From Lysobacter sp. K5869 (GTDB lineage Bacteria > Pseudomonadota > Gammaproteobacteria > Xanthomonadales > Xanthomonadaceae): a DNA stretch of 64,000 bases. Each line of letters starts with the position of its first letter. Position 1 is the first letter of the stretch. The stretch spans positions 3,077,001 to 3,141,000 of the forward strand of contig NZ_CP072597.1 in NCBI RefSeq assembly GCF_018847975.1. The letters are read 5' to 3'. Under the pieces are notes generated by a model. That model searched no databases and was not told the origin of the DNA. It was given only the letters and a program-made list of their open reading frames with translations. Made by a program: the position numbers and the translations under genes. Shown one piece after another: positions 25,202-33,359 of the stretch.

Positions 25202-25645
25202 TCAGTCGGTCCCGCGTTGCGCGGCTTTGGCCTTGGCCCGCGCCAACGCGGCGGCGGCGCCGCCGGGCAGCGCGGGGCGCGGCGGCGATGCCGGCGCGGC
25301 GGCGGCCGGCTCGGTCGATTGCGACTGTGTCGCGGGCGCGGACGGCGCCGCGCGCTGCGCCGCGCGTTCCTCGGCGCGGCGTTGCAGGCGGCGGTCGCGG
25401 GCGCGGTAGCGCTCGCGCGCGGCGAGCGCGCGCAGCCGCGCGTCGCGCGCCTCGCGGCTGCGTTGCGCGCACTCGGGCGCGCACGCGGCGCAAACGCCGT
25501 CCGCATCGAAACCCGGGTCGAGCAAGCCGAGCGCGATCGCGCCGTCGAGATCGTCGCCGGCGAGCGCGCGCGCGATCGCATGCGCGCGCGCGCCGGCCGC
25601 CTCGAGGCAGCCGCACACGCACACCGGCGAGGCGTCCGCGCTCAT
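25202..25645 (-). CDS. Hypothetical Cys-rich, Arg/Ala-rich protein
   Basis: 147 residues. The N-terminal part has cysteine clusters (VCVCGCLE and VCAACAPEC) that could bind zinc or an iron-sulphur cluster, and the middle is a charged Arg/Glu/Ala-rich probable coiled coil. The end is Ala/Pro-rich. I recognise no family. It starts 4 bases after the enoyl-CoA hydratase stop and is probably cotranscribed with it; nth follows 68 bases later. Confidence 0.7.
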   Translation of the reverse strand: MSADASPVCVCGCLEAAGARAHAIARALAGDDLDGAIALGLLDPGFDADGVCAACAPECAQRSREARDARLRALAARERYRARDRRLQRRAEERAAQRAAPSAPATQSQSTEPAAAAPASPPRPALPGGAAAALARAKAKAAQRGTD

Positions 25646-25649
25646 CCGC

Positions 25650-26432
25650 TCAGCGGCCGACGAACGCCGGCTTGCGCCGTTCCAGGAACGCGCCGGTGCC
25701 TTCGCGCATGTCGTCGGTCGAGAACATCAGGCCGAACTGCGCGGTTTCGTATTCCAGGCCTTCCTCGATCCCGCATTCGCCGCCGACGGCGACGCAGTCG
25801 AGCACGCCGCGCAGCGCCAGCGGCGCGGACGCGGCCAGTTGCTCGGCGATCTTGAAGGTCTCGGTTTCCAGTTCGGCCGCCGGCACCACGCGGTTGACGA
25901 TGCCGAGCTGCTGCGCGCGCGCCGCGTCGATCGGCGCGCCGAGCAGGCACAGTTCCAGGGTCGCCGCGCGCCCGGCCAGGCGCAGCAGGCGCTGGGTGCC
26001 GCCGAAGCCCGGAATCAGGCCGAGATTGACCTCCGGCTGGCCGACCTTGGCGCTGTCGGCGGCGATGCGCAGATGGCAGCCCATCGCCAGTTCCAGGCCG
26101 CCGCCGAGGGCGAAGCCGTTGACCATCGCCACCACCGGCTTGGGCATTTTTTCGATCCGGCGCATGAGCTTTTGCCCGCGCAAGGAGAAATCGCGGCCCT
26201 GGACCGGGGTCAGGCCGTTCATTTCGGCGATGTCGGCGCCGGCGACGAAGGCCTTGGGGCCGGCGCCGGTGAGGACCACGGCGCGCACCGTCGGATCGGC
26301 CGCGGCGGCCTCGAAGGCGGCCAGCAGGGCGTCCAGGGTGGCTGCGTTGAGCGCATTCAGCTTGTCCGGGCGGTTGACGGTGATCTGGCGCACGGCGCCG
26401 CGATCGGCGATCAGCAGGGGCGATTCGGTCAT
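25650..26432 (-). CDS. Enoyl-CoA hydratase (crotonase family)
   Basis: 260 residues, the normal length. Both catalytic glutamates are present: Glu114 (GGGLELAMGCH) and Glu134 (QPEVNLGLIPGFGG), 20 residues apart as in rat mitochondrial hydratase. The oxyanion-hole segments are FVAGADIAEM and FALGGGLELA. It should hydrate trans-2-enoyl-CoA in fatty-acid or amino-acid breakdown. It heads a short set with the Cys-rich hypothetical protein; no other beta-oxidation gene adjoins it. Confidence 0.93.
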   Translation of the reverse strand: MTESPLLIADRGAVRQITVNRPDKLNALNAATLDALLAAFEAAAADPTVRAVVLTGAGPKAFVAGADIAEMNGLTPVQGRDFSLRGQKLMRRIEKMPKPVVAMVNGFALGGGLELAMGCHLRIAADSAKVGQPEVNLGLIPGFGGTQRLLRLAGRAATLELCLLGAPIDAARAQQLGIVNRVVPAAELETETFKIAEQLAASAPLALRGVLDCVAVGGECGIEEGLEYETAQFGLMFSTDDMREGTGAFLERRKPAFVGR

Positions 26433-26670
26433 GTGATGGCCGTAGAATTCAGGGGCTTGGGGGGAATGCGACGGGCGTTGAACTCCGCGCCCGCGGCGCG
26501 GTCAGAGCGGGCTGGCGTCAGTAGCGGTTAAGCGCTGCCGCCGGTATCCTAACCCGTCCACTCGGGGGCTTACGACCCGAGCGACACTACATACGGGGCA
26601 TTGGAAGGTGTCCCTAAAGCTGATCGGGGCGGCGCAGGTCGCCCCGTGCCATTACCGGAGATTTCATCGA

Positions 26671-27357
26671 ATGAAGTTGCGTTTGATTGCTGCCGCCGTC
26701 GCGGCCCTGGCTCTGACCGCCGGCAACGCCGTCGCGCAGGACACTTCTTCCGAGAAGGGCAAGCTTAGCTATGCGCTCGGTTACGACCTCGGCCGCAACG
26801 CCACCGAAAGCGGCGAGCAGGTCGACGTGAACACCATCATCAAGGGTCTGCAAGACGGCTACGCCAAGAAGCAGCCCTCGGTGCCGGTCGACCAGCTGCG
26901 CACCGCCGTGCAGAACATGCAGAAGCGTCAGGCCGAGCGGGCCAAGGCCGAGTGGGACAAGGCCGCTGCCGAGAACAAGACCAAGAGCGACGCCTTCGTC
27001 AACGCCAACAAGGGCAAGGCCGGCGTGAAGGCGCTGCCGAACGGCGCCCAGTACCGCGTGATCGAAACCGGCACCGGCGCCAAGCCGACCCAGGCCAGCA
27101 CCGTGGCCCTGGAAGTCGCCGGTCCGTTCCCGTGGGGCGAGCGTCCGGCGCAGGCGCGTCCGGCCAACAACATCCCGTCGATCAAGGTCAGCGAGATCGA
27201 AATGGCCGCGATGCGCGACGTGCTGCTGCAGATGCCGGCCGGCTCGAAATGGGAAGTGACCCTGCCGGCCGCCCAGGCCTACGGCGCCGACCCGCGCACT
27301 CCGTTCCCGCCGAACGTGGCCGTGCAGTTCGAGATCAAGCTGGTCAGCGTCAAGTAA
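26671..27357 (+). CDS. FKBP-type (FkpA/Mip-like) protein with degenerate isomerase domain
   Basis: 228 residues. A signal peptide (about 1-23, ending GNAVA) precedes an FKBP_N helical dimerisation region (about 28-115, KLSYALGYDLGRN, KGLQDGYAKKQP). The C-terminal FKBP part keeps LLQMPAGSKWEVTLPAAQAYGADP and PPNVAVQFEIKLVSV. However, the strand normally reading VHYTGTLIDGTVFDSS is replaced by LEVAGPFPWGERPA, losing the usual Tyr, Asp and Phe of the active site. A periplasmic chaperone with little prolyl-isomerase activity is the likeliest reading. GGAG lies 11 nt before the ATG. Confidence 0.85.
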   Translation: MKLRLIAAAVAALALTAGNAVAQDTSSEKGKLSYALGYDLGRNATESGEQVDVNTIIKGLQDGYAKKQPSVPVDQLRTAVQNMQKRQAERAKAEWDKAAAENKTKSDAFVNANKGKAGVKALPNGAQYRVIETGTGAKPTQASTVALEVAGPFPWGERPAQARPANNIPSIKVSEIEMAAMRDVLLQMPAGSKWEVTLPAAQAYGADPRTPFPPNVAVQFEIKLVSVK

Positions 27358-27387
27358 GACCGGCGTTTTGGTTTTCCGCTGCAACGC

Positions 27388-27420
27388 ACTTGCGCCGGCT
27401 CGTCCGGCGCAAGTCGTTTG
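27388..27420 (+). terminator. Probable terminator of the FKBP-like gene
   Basis: Ten-base arms CTTGCGCCGG (27389-27398) and CCGGCGCAAG (27404-27413) form a hairpin followed by the modest T-rich TCGTTTG. It lies about 30 bases past the stop. Confidence 0.55.
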
Positions 27421-27497
27421 TGGGGCGGGGGATGCGGCCGCGCGCGATCGCCGCGTCCGCGCTTTTTCGCAGGCCGCGCCCGTCTTCGCGGCGAGGC

Positions 27498-27525
27498 TTT
27501 ACCCGGCCGCGCCGCGATGCAAAAT
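27498..27525 (+). promoter_or_regulatory. Candidate promoter giving a leaderless DUF1289 transcript
   Basis: TTTACC and CAAAAT are 16 bases apart, and CAAAAT ends only 6 bases before the ATG at 27532, so transcription would begin at or next to the start codon. No ribosome-binding site precedes that ATG. Confidence 0.45.
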
Positions 27526-27531
27526 GGCGGC

Positions 27532-27732
27532 ATGGCCCCGGTGGACGATATGACGACTTTCCGCGCAGTGCTGAGCCCGTGCATCGGCATCTGCCAACTC
27601 GGCGACGACGGCCTGTGCCTGGGTTGCCACCGCACCACCGCCGAAATCGCGCGCTGGTCGCAAATGAACGACGACGAGCGCCTGCGCCTGATGGAACACG
27701 TGCTGCCGCAGCGCGAATCGGGCCGCGCGTGA
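27532..27732 (+). CDS. DUF1289 small Cys-containing protein
   Basis: 66 residues with the DUF1289 signature SPCIGICQLGDDGLCLGCHRTTAEIARW, whose four cysteines (CX3C, then CX2C) suggest a bound metal or iron-sulphur cluster. Function is unknown in the family. In-frame ATGs at 27517, 27532 and 27550 are possible starts. I chose 27532 because a -10-like hexamer ends 6 bases before it. Its stop overlaps the Nudix start (GTGA), so the genes are coupled. Confidence 0.82.
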   Translation: MAPVDDMTTFRAVLSPCIGICQLGDDGLCLGCHRTTAEIARWSQMNDDERLRLMEHVLPQRESGRA

Positions 27733-28394
27733 GCGACGCCGCGACTCCGGCGAACGACTTCGGTTCCGACTTCCTCGCCGGCGATTCGCGCGCGCGCACC
27801 CGCCTGCTGGCGGCGCTGCATCCGCTCGACGCCGCGCCCGAGGACGACGGCTGGAATCTCGACGATCTGCACGGCCTGCTGCCCGACAACGCGCTGCGCG
27901 CGCAGGCGGCGGTGCTGGTCGGATTGGTGCCGCGCCCGCACGGCGTGCAGGTGTTGCTGACCCGGCGCACCGACGGCCTGCGCCAGCACGGCGGTCAGGT
28001 CAGCTTTCCCGGCGGGCGGATCGAGCCCGACGACGAAGACGCGGTCGCCGCGGCGCTGCGCGAAACCTTCGAGGAAATCGGCGTGCCGCCGGCCCTGATC
28101 GCGCCGCTGGGGTTTCTCGATCCGCTGGTGACCATCACCGGCTTCCGCGTGTTGCCGCTGGTGGCCACGCTCGATCCCGCCTACGTCGCCAAGCCCGATC
28201 CGGCCGAAGTGGCCGAAGTGTTCGAGGTGCCGCTGGCGTTCCTGCTGGAGCCGGACAACCTCACCACCCGCACTCTGGAATACAAGGGCCGCGCGCGCCA
28301 CGTGCTGGAATACCGCTGGCCCGACCAGCGCATCTGGGGCGCGACCGCGTCGATGCTGCTCAACCTGCGACAACGCCTGGAGGCCGTGCGATGA
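27729..28394 (+). CDS. Nudix hydrolase, CoA-pyrophosphatase (NudL) type
   Basis: 221 residues starting with GTG inside the DUF1289 stop. The Nudix box GGRIEPDDEDAVAAALRETFEEIGV is complete, and the preceding LLTRRTDGLRQHGGQVSFPGG is the extra motif of the CoA-diphosphatase (UPF0035/NudL) branch. Such enzymes cleave CoA or acyl-CoA to phosphopantetheine and 3',5'-ADP. Its stop overlaps the next ATG (ATGA), so three genes form a tight operon. Confidence 0.92.
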   Translation: MSDAATPANDFGSDFLAGDSRARTRLLAALHPLDAAPEDDGWNLDDLHGLLPDNALRAQAAVLVGLVPRPHGVQVLLTRRTDGLRQHGGQVSFPGGRIEPDDEDAVAAALRETFEEIGVPPALIAPLGFLDPLVTITGFRVLPLVATLDPAYVAKPDPAEVAEVFEVPLAFLLEPDNLTTRTLEYKGRARHVLEYRWPDQRIWGATASMLLNLRQRLEAVR

Positions 28395-29242
28395 GCGACT
28401 GGACCACCCTGGTTTCGGCCGAAGACTTGGCCGCGGCGCTGGGGCGCGAGGATCTGATCGTGATCGACACGCGCACCTCGCTGAGCGACCGCGCGGCGAG
28501 CGAGCAGGCCTATCGCGACGCGCACATTCCCGGCGCGCGCTACGCCGATCTCGATCGCGACCTGTCCGATCACCGCAAGCCCGGCGGCGGCCGCCACCCG
28601 TGGCCGGACGCGGCCGATTTCGTCGCCACGCTCGGCCGCTGGGGCGTGACGCCGCGGCATCAGGTCGTGGTCTACGACGCCGCCGACGGCGCGCTGGCTG
28701 CTTCGCGCTTGTGGTTCCTGCTGCGCGTGCTCGGCCATCGCCGCGTCGCCGTGCTCGACGGCGGCTGGCAGCGCTGGAGCAAGCTCGGCTTGCCGACCGA
28801 CGCGGCGGTGCCGGCGCCGCAACCGACGCAGTACGCGGCCAGTTATGAGGCGCAGCGCTTGCTCGACGCGCAACAAGTGCGTTCGCTGCTGGATTCCGGC
28901 GGCTTGCTGATCGACGCGCGCGCGGCCGAGCGTTTCCGCGGCGACGTAGAACCTTTGGACAAAGTCGCCGGCCACGTGCCCGGCGCGCGCAACCGCGCGT
29001 TCTCGCTCAATCTCGAAGACGGCCGCTTCAAGTCGCCGCAGGCGCTGGCGCAGGAGTTCGCACCGTTGCTGCAGGGGCGCGAGCCTGCGCAGGTCGCGGC
29101 GATGTGCGGCTCCGGCGTGACCGCCTGCCACCACTTGCTGGCGATGGCGCATGCGGGATTCGACGGCGCCGGGTTGTACACCGGGTCGTGGAGCGGGTGG
29201 ATCGAGGATCCGCGCAGGCCGGTGGCGACCGGGGACGAGTGA
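28391..29242 (+). CDS. sseA: Sulfurtransferase SseA type (two rhodanese domains)
   Basis: 283 residues with two rhodanese domains: an inactive N-terminal one (about 10-140) and an active C-terminal one with Cys239 in CGSGVTA. The CGSGVTA loop is that of 3-mercaptopyruvate sulfurtransferases, whereas thiosulfate rhodaneses usually show CRKGVTA-like loops. It transfers sulfur to cyanide or thiols in the cytosol. It is the last gene of the DUF1289-nudix-sseA operon, coupled by an ATGA overlap. Confidence 0.92.
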   Translation: MSDWTTLVSAEDLAAALGREDLIVIDTRTSLSDRAASEQAYRDAHIPGARYADLDRDLSDHRKPGGGRHPWPDAADFVATLGRWGVTPRHQVVVYDAADGALAASRLWFLLRVLGHRRVAVLDGGWQRWSKLGLPTDAAVPAPQPTQYAASYEAQRLLDAQQVRSLLDSGGLLIDARAAERFRGDVEPLDKVAGHVPGARNRAFSLNLEDGRFKSPQALAQEFAPLLQGREPAQVAAMCGSGVTACHHLLAMAHAGFDGAGLYTGSWSGWIEDPRRPVATGDE

Positions 29243-29555
29243 ATTCCGCTTACCCGCGTCGTCGTTGCCGAAAAGGTCGAGAACTTCAGCGCCGTGCCGC
29301 GATGAATCCCCGGCTGTATCCGCCTCAGTGAGCGTGGCGACGGCGGAGTTCGCCGAGTTTCCGCGGCAACGCAGACTCCCAAACAGGCCTCGCCACGATT
29401 CCCGAGTCGCACCGGAATCATGAGAAAACCGTCGCCATTCCATGCGGAATCGGTGCATTACATAACGCTATATAAGTGATGCGCGTCGCGTAACCGACCC
29501 GTCACATCCCGTTCCCATCCTTGCGCGCAATTCGCTCGTCAGGGGAGAGCGCGCC
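29243..29555. other. Spacer upstream of the PstS-like/OmpA gene
   Basis: 313 bases. It holds a Pho-box-like repeat (29488-29509) near the right end and a TATATAAG stretch at about 29470. The rest has no gene I can support and no clear terminator for sseA. Confidence 0.5.
29488..29509 (+). promoter_or_regulatory. Candidate Pho box upstream of the PstS-like/OmpA gene
   Basis: Two 11-base units, GCGTAACCGAC and CCGTCACATCC; the second is a good PhoB half-site, the first is weak. A CATCCT hexamer follows the 18-base core by 10 bases, mirroring the sites at pstS. Confidence 0.42.
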
Positions 29556-30896
29556 ATGTTGCGTGCCGCGGTGTCGTCGCTGTTGTGGGTCTGTACGCTC
29601 GTCTTCGCCGCCGCGGCGCCCGCGCAGGAGGCCGAGCGGGTGCGCGTCGCAGGCTCCAACACCCTGGCGCAGGCGCTGGTGCCGGGCGTGGCGCAGGCGT
29701 GGCTGCGCGATATCGGTTATCGCGACATCCAGGTGCGCAAGCCGCGGCCGGCGCTGACCGAGATCCATGCCAGCCGCGACGGCCAGCCGCTGATCGTGGA
29801 GATCGCCGCCAGCGACTCGGCGCACGGCTTCGCCGATCTGGTCGAAGGCAACGCGCAGATCGCGATGATGTCGCGGCGGCCGAGCGCGGCCGAACTCGAC
29901 GCGGGCTGGCAGCTCGGCGATCTGGCCTCGCAGGATCAGGAATTCGTGGTCGCGCTCGACGGCGTGGCGGTGGTGGTCAATCGCGCCAATCCGATCGCGC
30001 GCTTGGACATGGAGCAATTGCGCGCGCTGTTTTCCGGGCGTTCGCGCGATTGGCGCGAACTCGGCGGCCGCGGCGGCGAGGTGCATCTGCATCTGGACGC
30101 CAGCGCCGGCGCGGTGCGCGATCTGATGAACGACAAGGTCATGCGCGGCAGCGCGTTCGGCGAGGCGCAGGTGCATCCCGACGCGCGCGCGCTGGTCGCC
30201 GCGGTCGCCGCCGATCCGTTCGCGGTCGGGCTGATTCCGATCGGCGAGAGCTACGGCGCCGGCACGCGCCCGGTGGCGGTGTCCGACGGCGGCCGCGCGG
30301 TCGCGCCGACCCGCACCGACGTGCTCAGCGAGGACTATCCGCTGAGCCGGCGCTTGTATCTTTACGGCGGCCAGATGATGGGCGCGCTGAGCCGCAGCTT
30401 CGCGCTGTACGCGATGGGCCGCGGCGGCCAGCGCGCGGTCGCGCAGGCCGGCCACGTCGCGGTGACCCTGGTGCCGGGCCGCGCCCGGCCGGTGACGCTG
30501 GGGCCGGTGGAATACCGGCAGATGGTCGAGAACGCGGTGCGCCTGCCGTTGAGCCTGCGCTTCAACTTCGCCGGCTCCGGCGAGAGCGCGGTCGCCGCCA
30601 GCGTCTACGACAGCCGCGCGGTGCGCGACCTCGACCGCCTGCGCAGCTTCATGCGCCTGCCGCCGAACCGCGGCCGCAGCGTGCTGGTGATCGGTTTCGC
30701 CGACGCCAGCGCGGGCTCGCCGATGGCCTCGATGATGATGAGCAACGACCGCGCCGACCTGGTCGCGCAGGAATTGGTGTCGCGCGGGATCAAGGTGCGG
30801 GTGGCGCGCGGCATGGGCAGCGCGCTGGCGGTGGCGGGCGCGCGCGATCGGCTGGCGCGGTATCGCAATGAGCGGGTGGAGGTTTGGCTGCTTTGA
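29556..30896 (+). CDS. PstS-like substrate-binding domain fused to OmpA-type domain
   Basis: 446 residues. After a signal peptide (about 1-24, ending AAPAQ) comes a PstS-type ligand-binding domain (about 30-270: RVAGSNTLAQALVPGVAQAW, VEGNAQIAMMSRRPS, LHLDASAGAVRDLMN). A C-terminal OmpA-like domain (about 325-446) follows, with LVIGFADASAGSPM, NDRADLVAQELVSRGI and YRNERVEVWL. OmpA domains bind peptidoglycan, so the protein should be a wall-anchored periplasmic binding protein. No transporter is adjacent. The ligand may be phosphate, but the classic SGSGTTFNF loop is altered to DASAGAVRD. Confidence 0.88.
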   Translation: MLRAAVSSLLWVCTLVFAAAAPAQEAERVRVAGSNTLAQALVPGVAQAWLRDIGYRDIQVRKPRPALTEIHASRDGQPLIVEIAASDSAHGFADLVEGNAQIAMMSRRPSAAELDAGWQLGDLASQDQEFVVALDGVAVVVNRANPIARLDMEQLRALFSGRSRDWRELGGRGGEVHLHLDASAGAVRDLMNDKVMRGSAFGEAQVHPDARALVAAVAADPFAVGLIPIGESYGAGTRPVAVSDGGRAVAPTRTDVLSEDYPLSRRLYLYGGQMMGALSRSFALYAMGRGGQRAVAQAGHVAVTLVPGRARPVTLGPVEYRQMVENAVRLPLSLRFNFAGSGESAVAASVYDSRAVRDLDRLRSFMRLPPNRGRSVLVIGFADASAGSPMASMMMSNDRADLVAQELVSRGIKVRVARGMGSALAVAGARDRLARYRNERVEVWLL

Positions 30897-30900
30897 AGCG

Positions 30901-30977
30901 GGAGATAGCGAGTAGGAGATAGGAGATAGCGAAAGCCTGCTCCCGCTAACTTCTAACTCCTATCCGCTAACTCCTGT
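30901..30977. repeat. Purine-rich short-repeat island (GGAGATAGCGA type)
   Basis: Repeats of TAGGAGATAGGAGATAGCGA are followed by loosely complementary CTAACTTCTAACTCCTATCC runs between two converging genes. It could form an imperfect hairpin and may act as a bidirectional terminator. Confidence 0.5.
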
Positions 30978-30978
30978 T

Positions 30979-31737
30979 TCACTTGCCTAACTTCGCCACC
31001 AACGCCTTCAACGCCGTCTGCGTATCCTGCGAATACCAGGAATCGACGAAGCGATCGAGTTCGATGTGCTCGGGGCGCAGCGCCTCGATCAGGTCGGCGC
31101 GGGCCAGCGCGCGGGTTTGCAGCATCGCGCTGCGCGGCAGGCTCAGCAGTTGCTGCAGCCACTCGCGCGCGTGCGCGGCGACTTGGTCGATCTCCACCAA
31201 CTCGTCGACCAGGCCGATGCGCAGCGCAGTGTCGGCGTCGACCATCGCGCCGGCCACCAGCAGGCGCTCGGCGCGGTAGGTGCCGACCACGCGCCGCATC
31301 AGCCGCTGGATGCCTTCCGGCGCGACCAGTCCGACCTGGGTTTCGTTGAGGCCGATGCGGTAATCGCCGGCGGCCATCACCCGGTAATCGCAGCACAGCG
31401 TCAGCACGCAGCCGCCGGCCGGGGCGTGGCCGGCGATCGCCGCGACCACCGGCACCTGCGCCGAAGCCAGCGTGCGCGCCAGACCGAAGAACGACTGCCA
31501 CGCGAGCAGCAGATGATCGCGCTGATCGCCCAGCGACAGCAGGTACGGCACGTCCAGGCCCGCGGAAAACACCTTCGGCCCGCCGCTGAGCACGATGCCC
31601 TGGGCGCCGTGGCCGATGGCGTGCTCGACCGCCTCGCGCGCGGCGTTGCACAGCGCCGGGTTGAGCGCGTTGACCGGCGCGCGCGCCAGCTTGATTTCGA
31701 CGATGTCGCCGTGGGTCTGGGTTTCTACGCAATTCAT
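30979..31737 (-). CDS. Crotonase-family protein, delta3-delta2-enoyl-CoA isomerase type
   Basis: 252 residues. The segment IAGHAPAGGCVLTLCCDYRVM replaces the hydratase Glu by Val111 but keeps the second acid, Glu132, in GLNETQVGLVAPEG. This combination and the two motifs match mitochondrial-type 3,2-trans-enoyl-CoA isomerases, which need a single glutamate. It would shift double bonds during breakdown of unsaturated fatty acids. The ATG overlaps the stop of the DUF4139 gene (ATGA), an odd pairing with no metabolic logic I can see. Confidence 0.86.
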   Translation of the reverse strand: MNCVETQTHGDIVEIKLARAPVNALNPALCNAAREAVEHAIGHGAQGIVLSGGPKVFSAGLDVPYLLSLGDQRDHLLLAWQSFFGLARTLASAQVPVVAAIAGHAPAGGCVLTLCCDYRVMAAGDYRIGLNETQVGLVAPEGIQRLMRRVVGTYRAERLLVAGAMVDADTALRIGLVDELVEIDQVAAHAREWLQQLLSLPRSAMLQTRALARADLIEALRPEHIELDRFVDSWYSQDTQTALKALVAKLGK

Positions 31738-33308
31738 GGTTTGACGTCCTGGGGCCAGCGGTAGCGCACGGTGTAGGTCAGCTTGGTCTCGCCTTGCGCC
31801 GGCACGTCCACCTCGAACTGCGCGTGTCGCGCGTCCTTCTTCTTCGCCGGCAGGCTGGACGACACGATCTCCCAATCGCTCCAGCGCGGCAAGGGTTCGG
31901 TGACGCGGACCGTGGCCGCGGTCTTCTTCGCGTTCTTGATCTCGATCGAGAACGATTCGGTCATCGTCCGTCCGGTACGGTCGAGGCGGAAATCGGTGGC
32001 CTCGCGCTTGGCGGTCAGGTCGAACACCTTGCCCAGGGCGAGCTTGATGTCGGCGCCGGCGGGCGTGTGGTCGAGCGTGGATTCGCCGAGGAAATCGCCG
32101 CCGTCGAACGCGCGCAGGCGACCGGCCGGCAACGGCAGGCCGAGTCCCGAAGCCTGATCGTTGACGAATTCGACCTTGTTCATGACCGGCAGCTCGCCGG
32201 TCTGTCCGGAGTAGCTGCGCTCGATCAGCGGCTGCGGCGGCTCCCAGCCCACGCCGCTGGCGTCGAGCGCGTAGATGCGCTCGCACTTGACCTGGTCGTT
32301 GCGCGGGAACAGCGCGATGCGTTCGGTGCTGCCGTTGCGTAGGGTCACCGGCTGCGGCAAGTCGTAGGCGTGGTGTTCGCCGGCGGCGCGTTCCAGCGGC
32401 ATCGGCGGCGCGGGAGCGGGCGCTGCTTCGGCGTAGGCCACTCGGCTGCCGGTGACCTGGACGACGTCGAGCCCCGCCAGATTGCGCTGACGGTTGGGTT
32501 CGCCCGCGACCAGACTCAAGCGCGCGCCCTCGAAGCCGCGGCCGGAACGGTTGGCGACCAGGGCCGCGCCGTCGAGCGCGAGCGAGCAGCCCGCGCCCGG
32601 CGCGAGCGTGGCCTGGTATTCGGCGCGCCAGGCCATGCCGCCCATCGGATAGCTGAGCTCGAATTCGGCGTCGCCGGCTTGGGTGGCTTCGACCGTCCAT
32701 TGCAGCGCCGACTGGCGCGGCAATGCGTCGTCGTTGTCGACCAGACTGAAACTGTCGTAGCTGCGGACGACCTTGATCCGGCCGTCGTCGAGCGCAAGGG
32801 TGAGGCCGTCGCCGGCCGCGAGCAGCACGCCGCTGTCGGTCTGCTTGGCGCCGCCGGCGGTGTGTTCGACCGACACCTTGCGGCCGATCGCGCCGCTCAT
32901 GATGTTCTGCGCGCCCGACACCGCGGCCACGTAGCGCTGGGCGACGATGCCGACGCCGGGCGTGCGCGGGGTCAGGGTCGCGGCTTCGACGTCGATCGAC
33001 GGCGGCAGCGGGGTTTCTTCCAGCGCGTTGGCGCCGCGCTTGAGCGCGACCCGCAGCGGCCGCGCGACCAGGGCGTAGCCCGGCATGCCGGCGCTGGCGG
33101 CGCGGACGTTGGCGAGGGCTTCGTAGTCGCCGCTGTAGACGCTCAGGCGCAGCGCGCCGTCGCGCGTGGCGGCGGGCTTGGCGCCCTGGGCGTTCGGCTT
33201 GGCGCCGTCGGCGGGCGCGGCGGCGCGGTCGCCGGACGGGGCGCCGCCGCAGGCGGCCAGGAGGCCCGCGGCGAGCGCGGGAGCGAGCAGGCGCAACGGC
33301 TGGTTCAT
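31734..33308 (-). CDS. DUF4139 lipoprotein
   Basis: 524 residues: lipoprotein signal with lipobox LLAAC (residues about 16-20), an Ala/Pro/Lys linker, then a DUF4139-type body with beta-rich segments (LQWTVEATQAGDAEFELSYPMGGMAWRAEYQATL, FSIEIKNAKKTAATVRVTEPLPRWSDWEI). Members are envelope proteins of unknown function. The ATG at 33308 is chosen because AAGGA lies 8 nt upstream; another ATG sits 6 bases earlier. It is divergent from the PCuAC gene with only 51 bases between. Confidence 0.88.
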   Translation of the reverse strand: MNQPLRLLAPALAAGLLAACGGAPSGDRAAAPADGAKPNAQGAKPAATRDGALRLSVYSGDYEALANVRAASAGMPGYALVARPLRVALKRGANALEETPLPPSIDVEAATLTPRTPGVGIVAQRYVAAVSGAQNIMSGAIGRKVSVEHTAGGAKQTDSGVLLAAGDGLTLALDDGRIKVVRSYDSFSLVDNDDALPRQSALQWTVEATQAGDAEFELSYPMGGMAWRAEYQATLAPGAGCSLALDGAALVANRSGRGFEGARLSLVAGEPNRQRNLAGLDVVQVTGSRVAYAEAAPAPAPPMPLERAAGEHHAYDLPQPVTLRNGSTERIALFPRNDQVKCERIYALDASGVGWEPPQPLIERSYSGQTGELPVMNKVEFVNDQASGLGLPLPAGRLRAFDGGDFLGESTLDHTPAGADIKLALGKVFDLTAKREATDFRLDRTGRTMTESFSIEIKNAKKTAATVRVTEPLPRWSDWEIVSSSLPAKKKDARHAQFEVDVPAQGETKLTYTVRYRWPQDVKP

Positions 33309-33347
33309 CGTCATGTCCTTGATGGCCGGGGCTTGATAGCCGGGGGG

Positions 33348-33353
33348 TATGAT
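33348..33353 (+). promoter_or_regulatory. -10 element giving a probable leaderless PCuAC transcript
   Basis: TATGAT ends 6 bases before the ATG at 33360, so the transcript would start at the initiation codon. No ribosome-binding site is visible. Confidence 0.5.
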
Positions 33354-33359
33354 AGGCCG

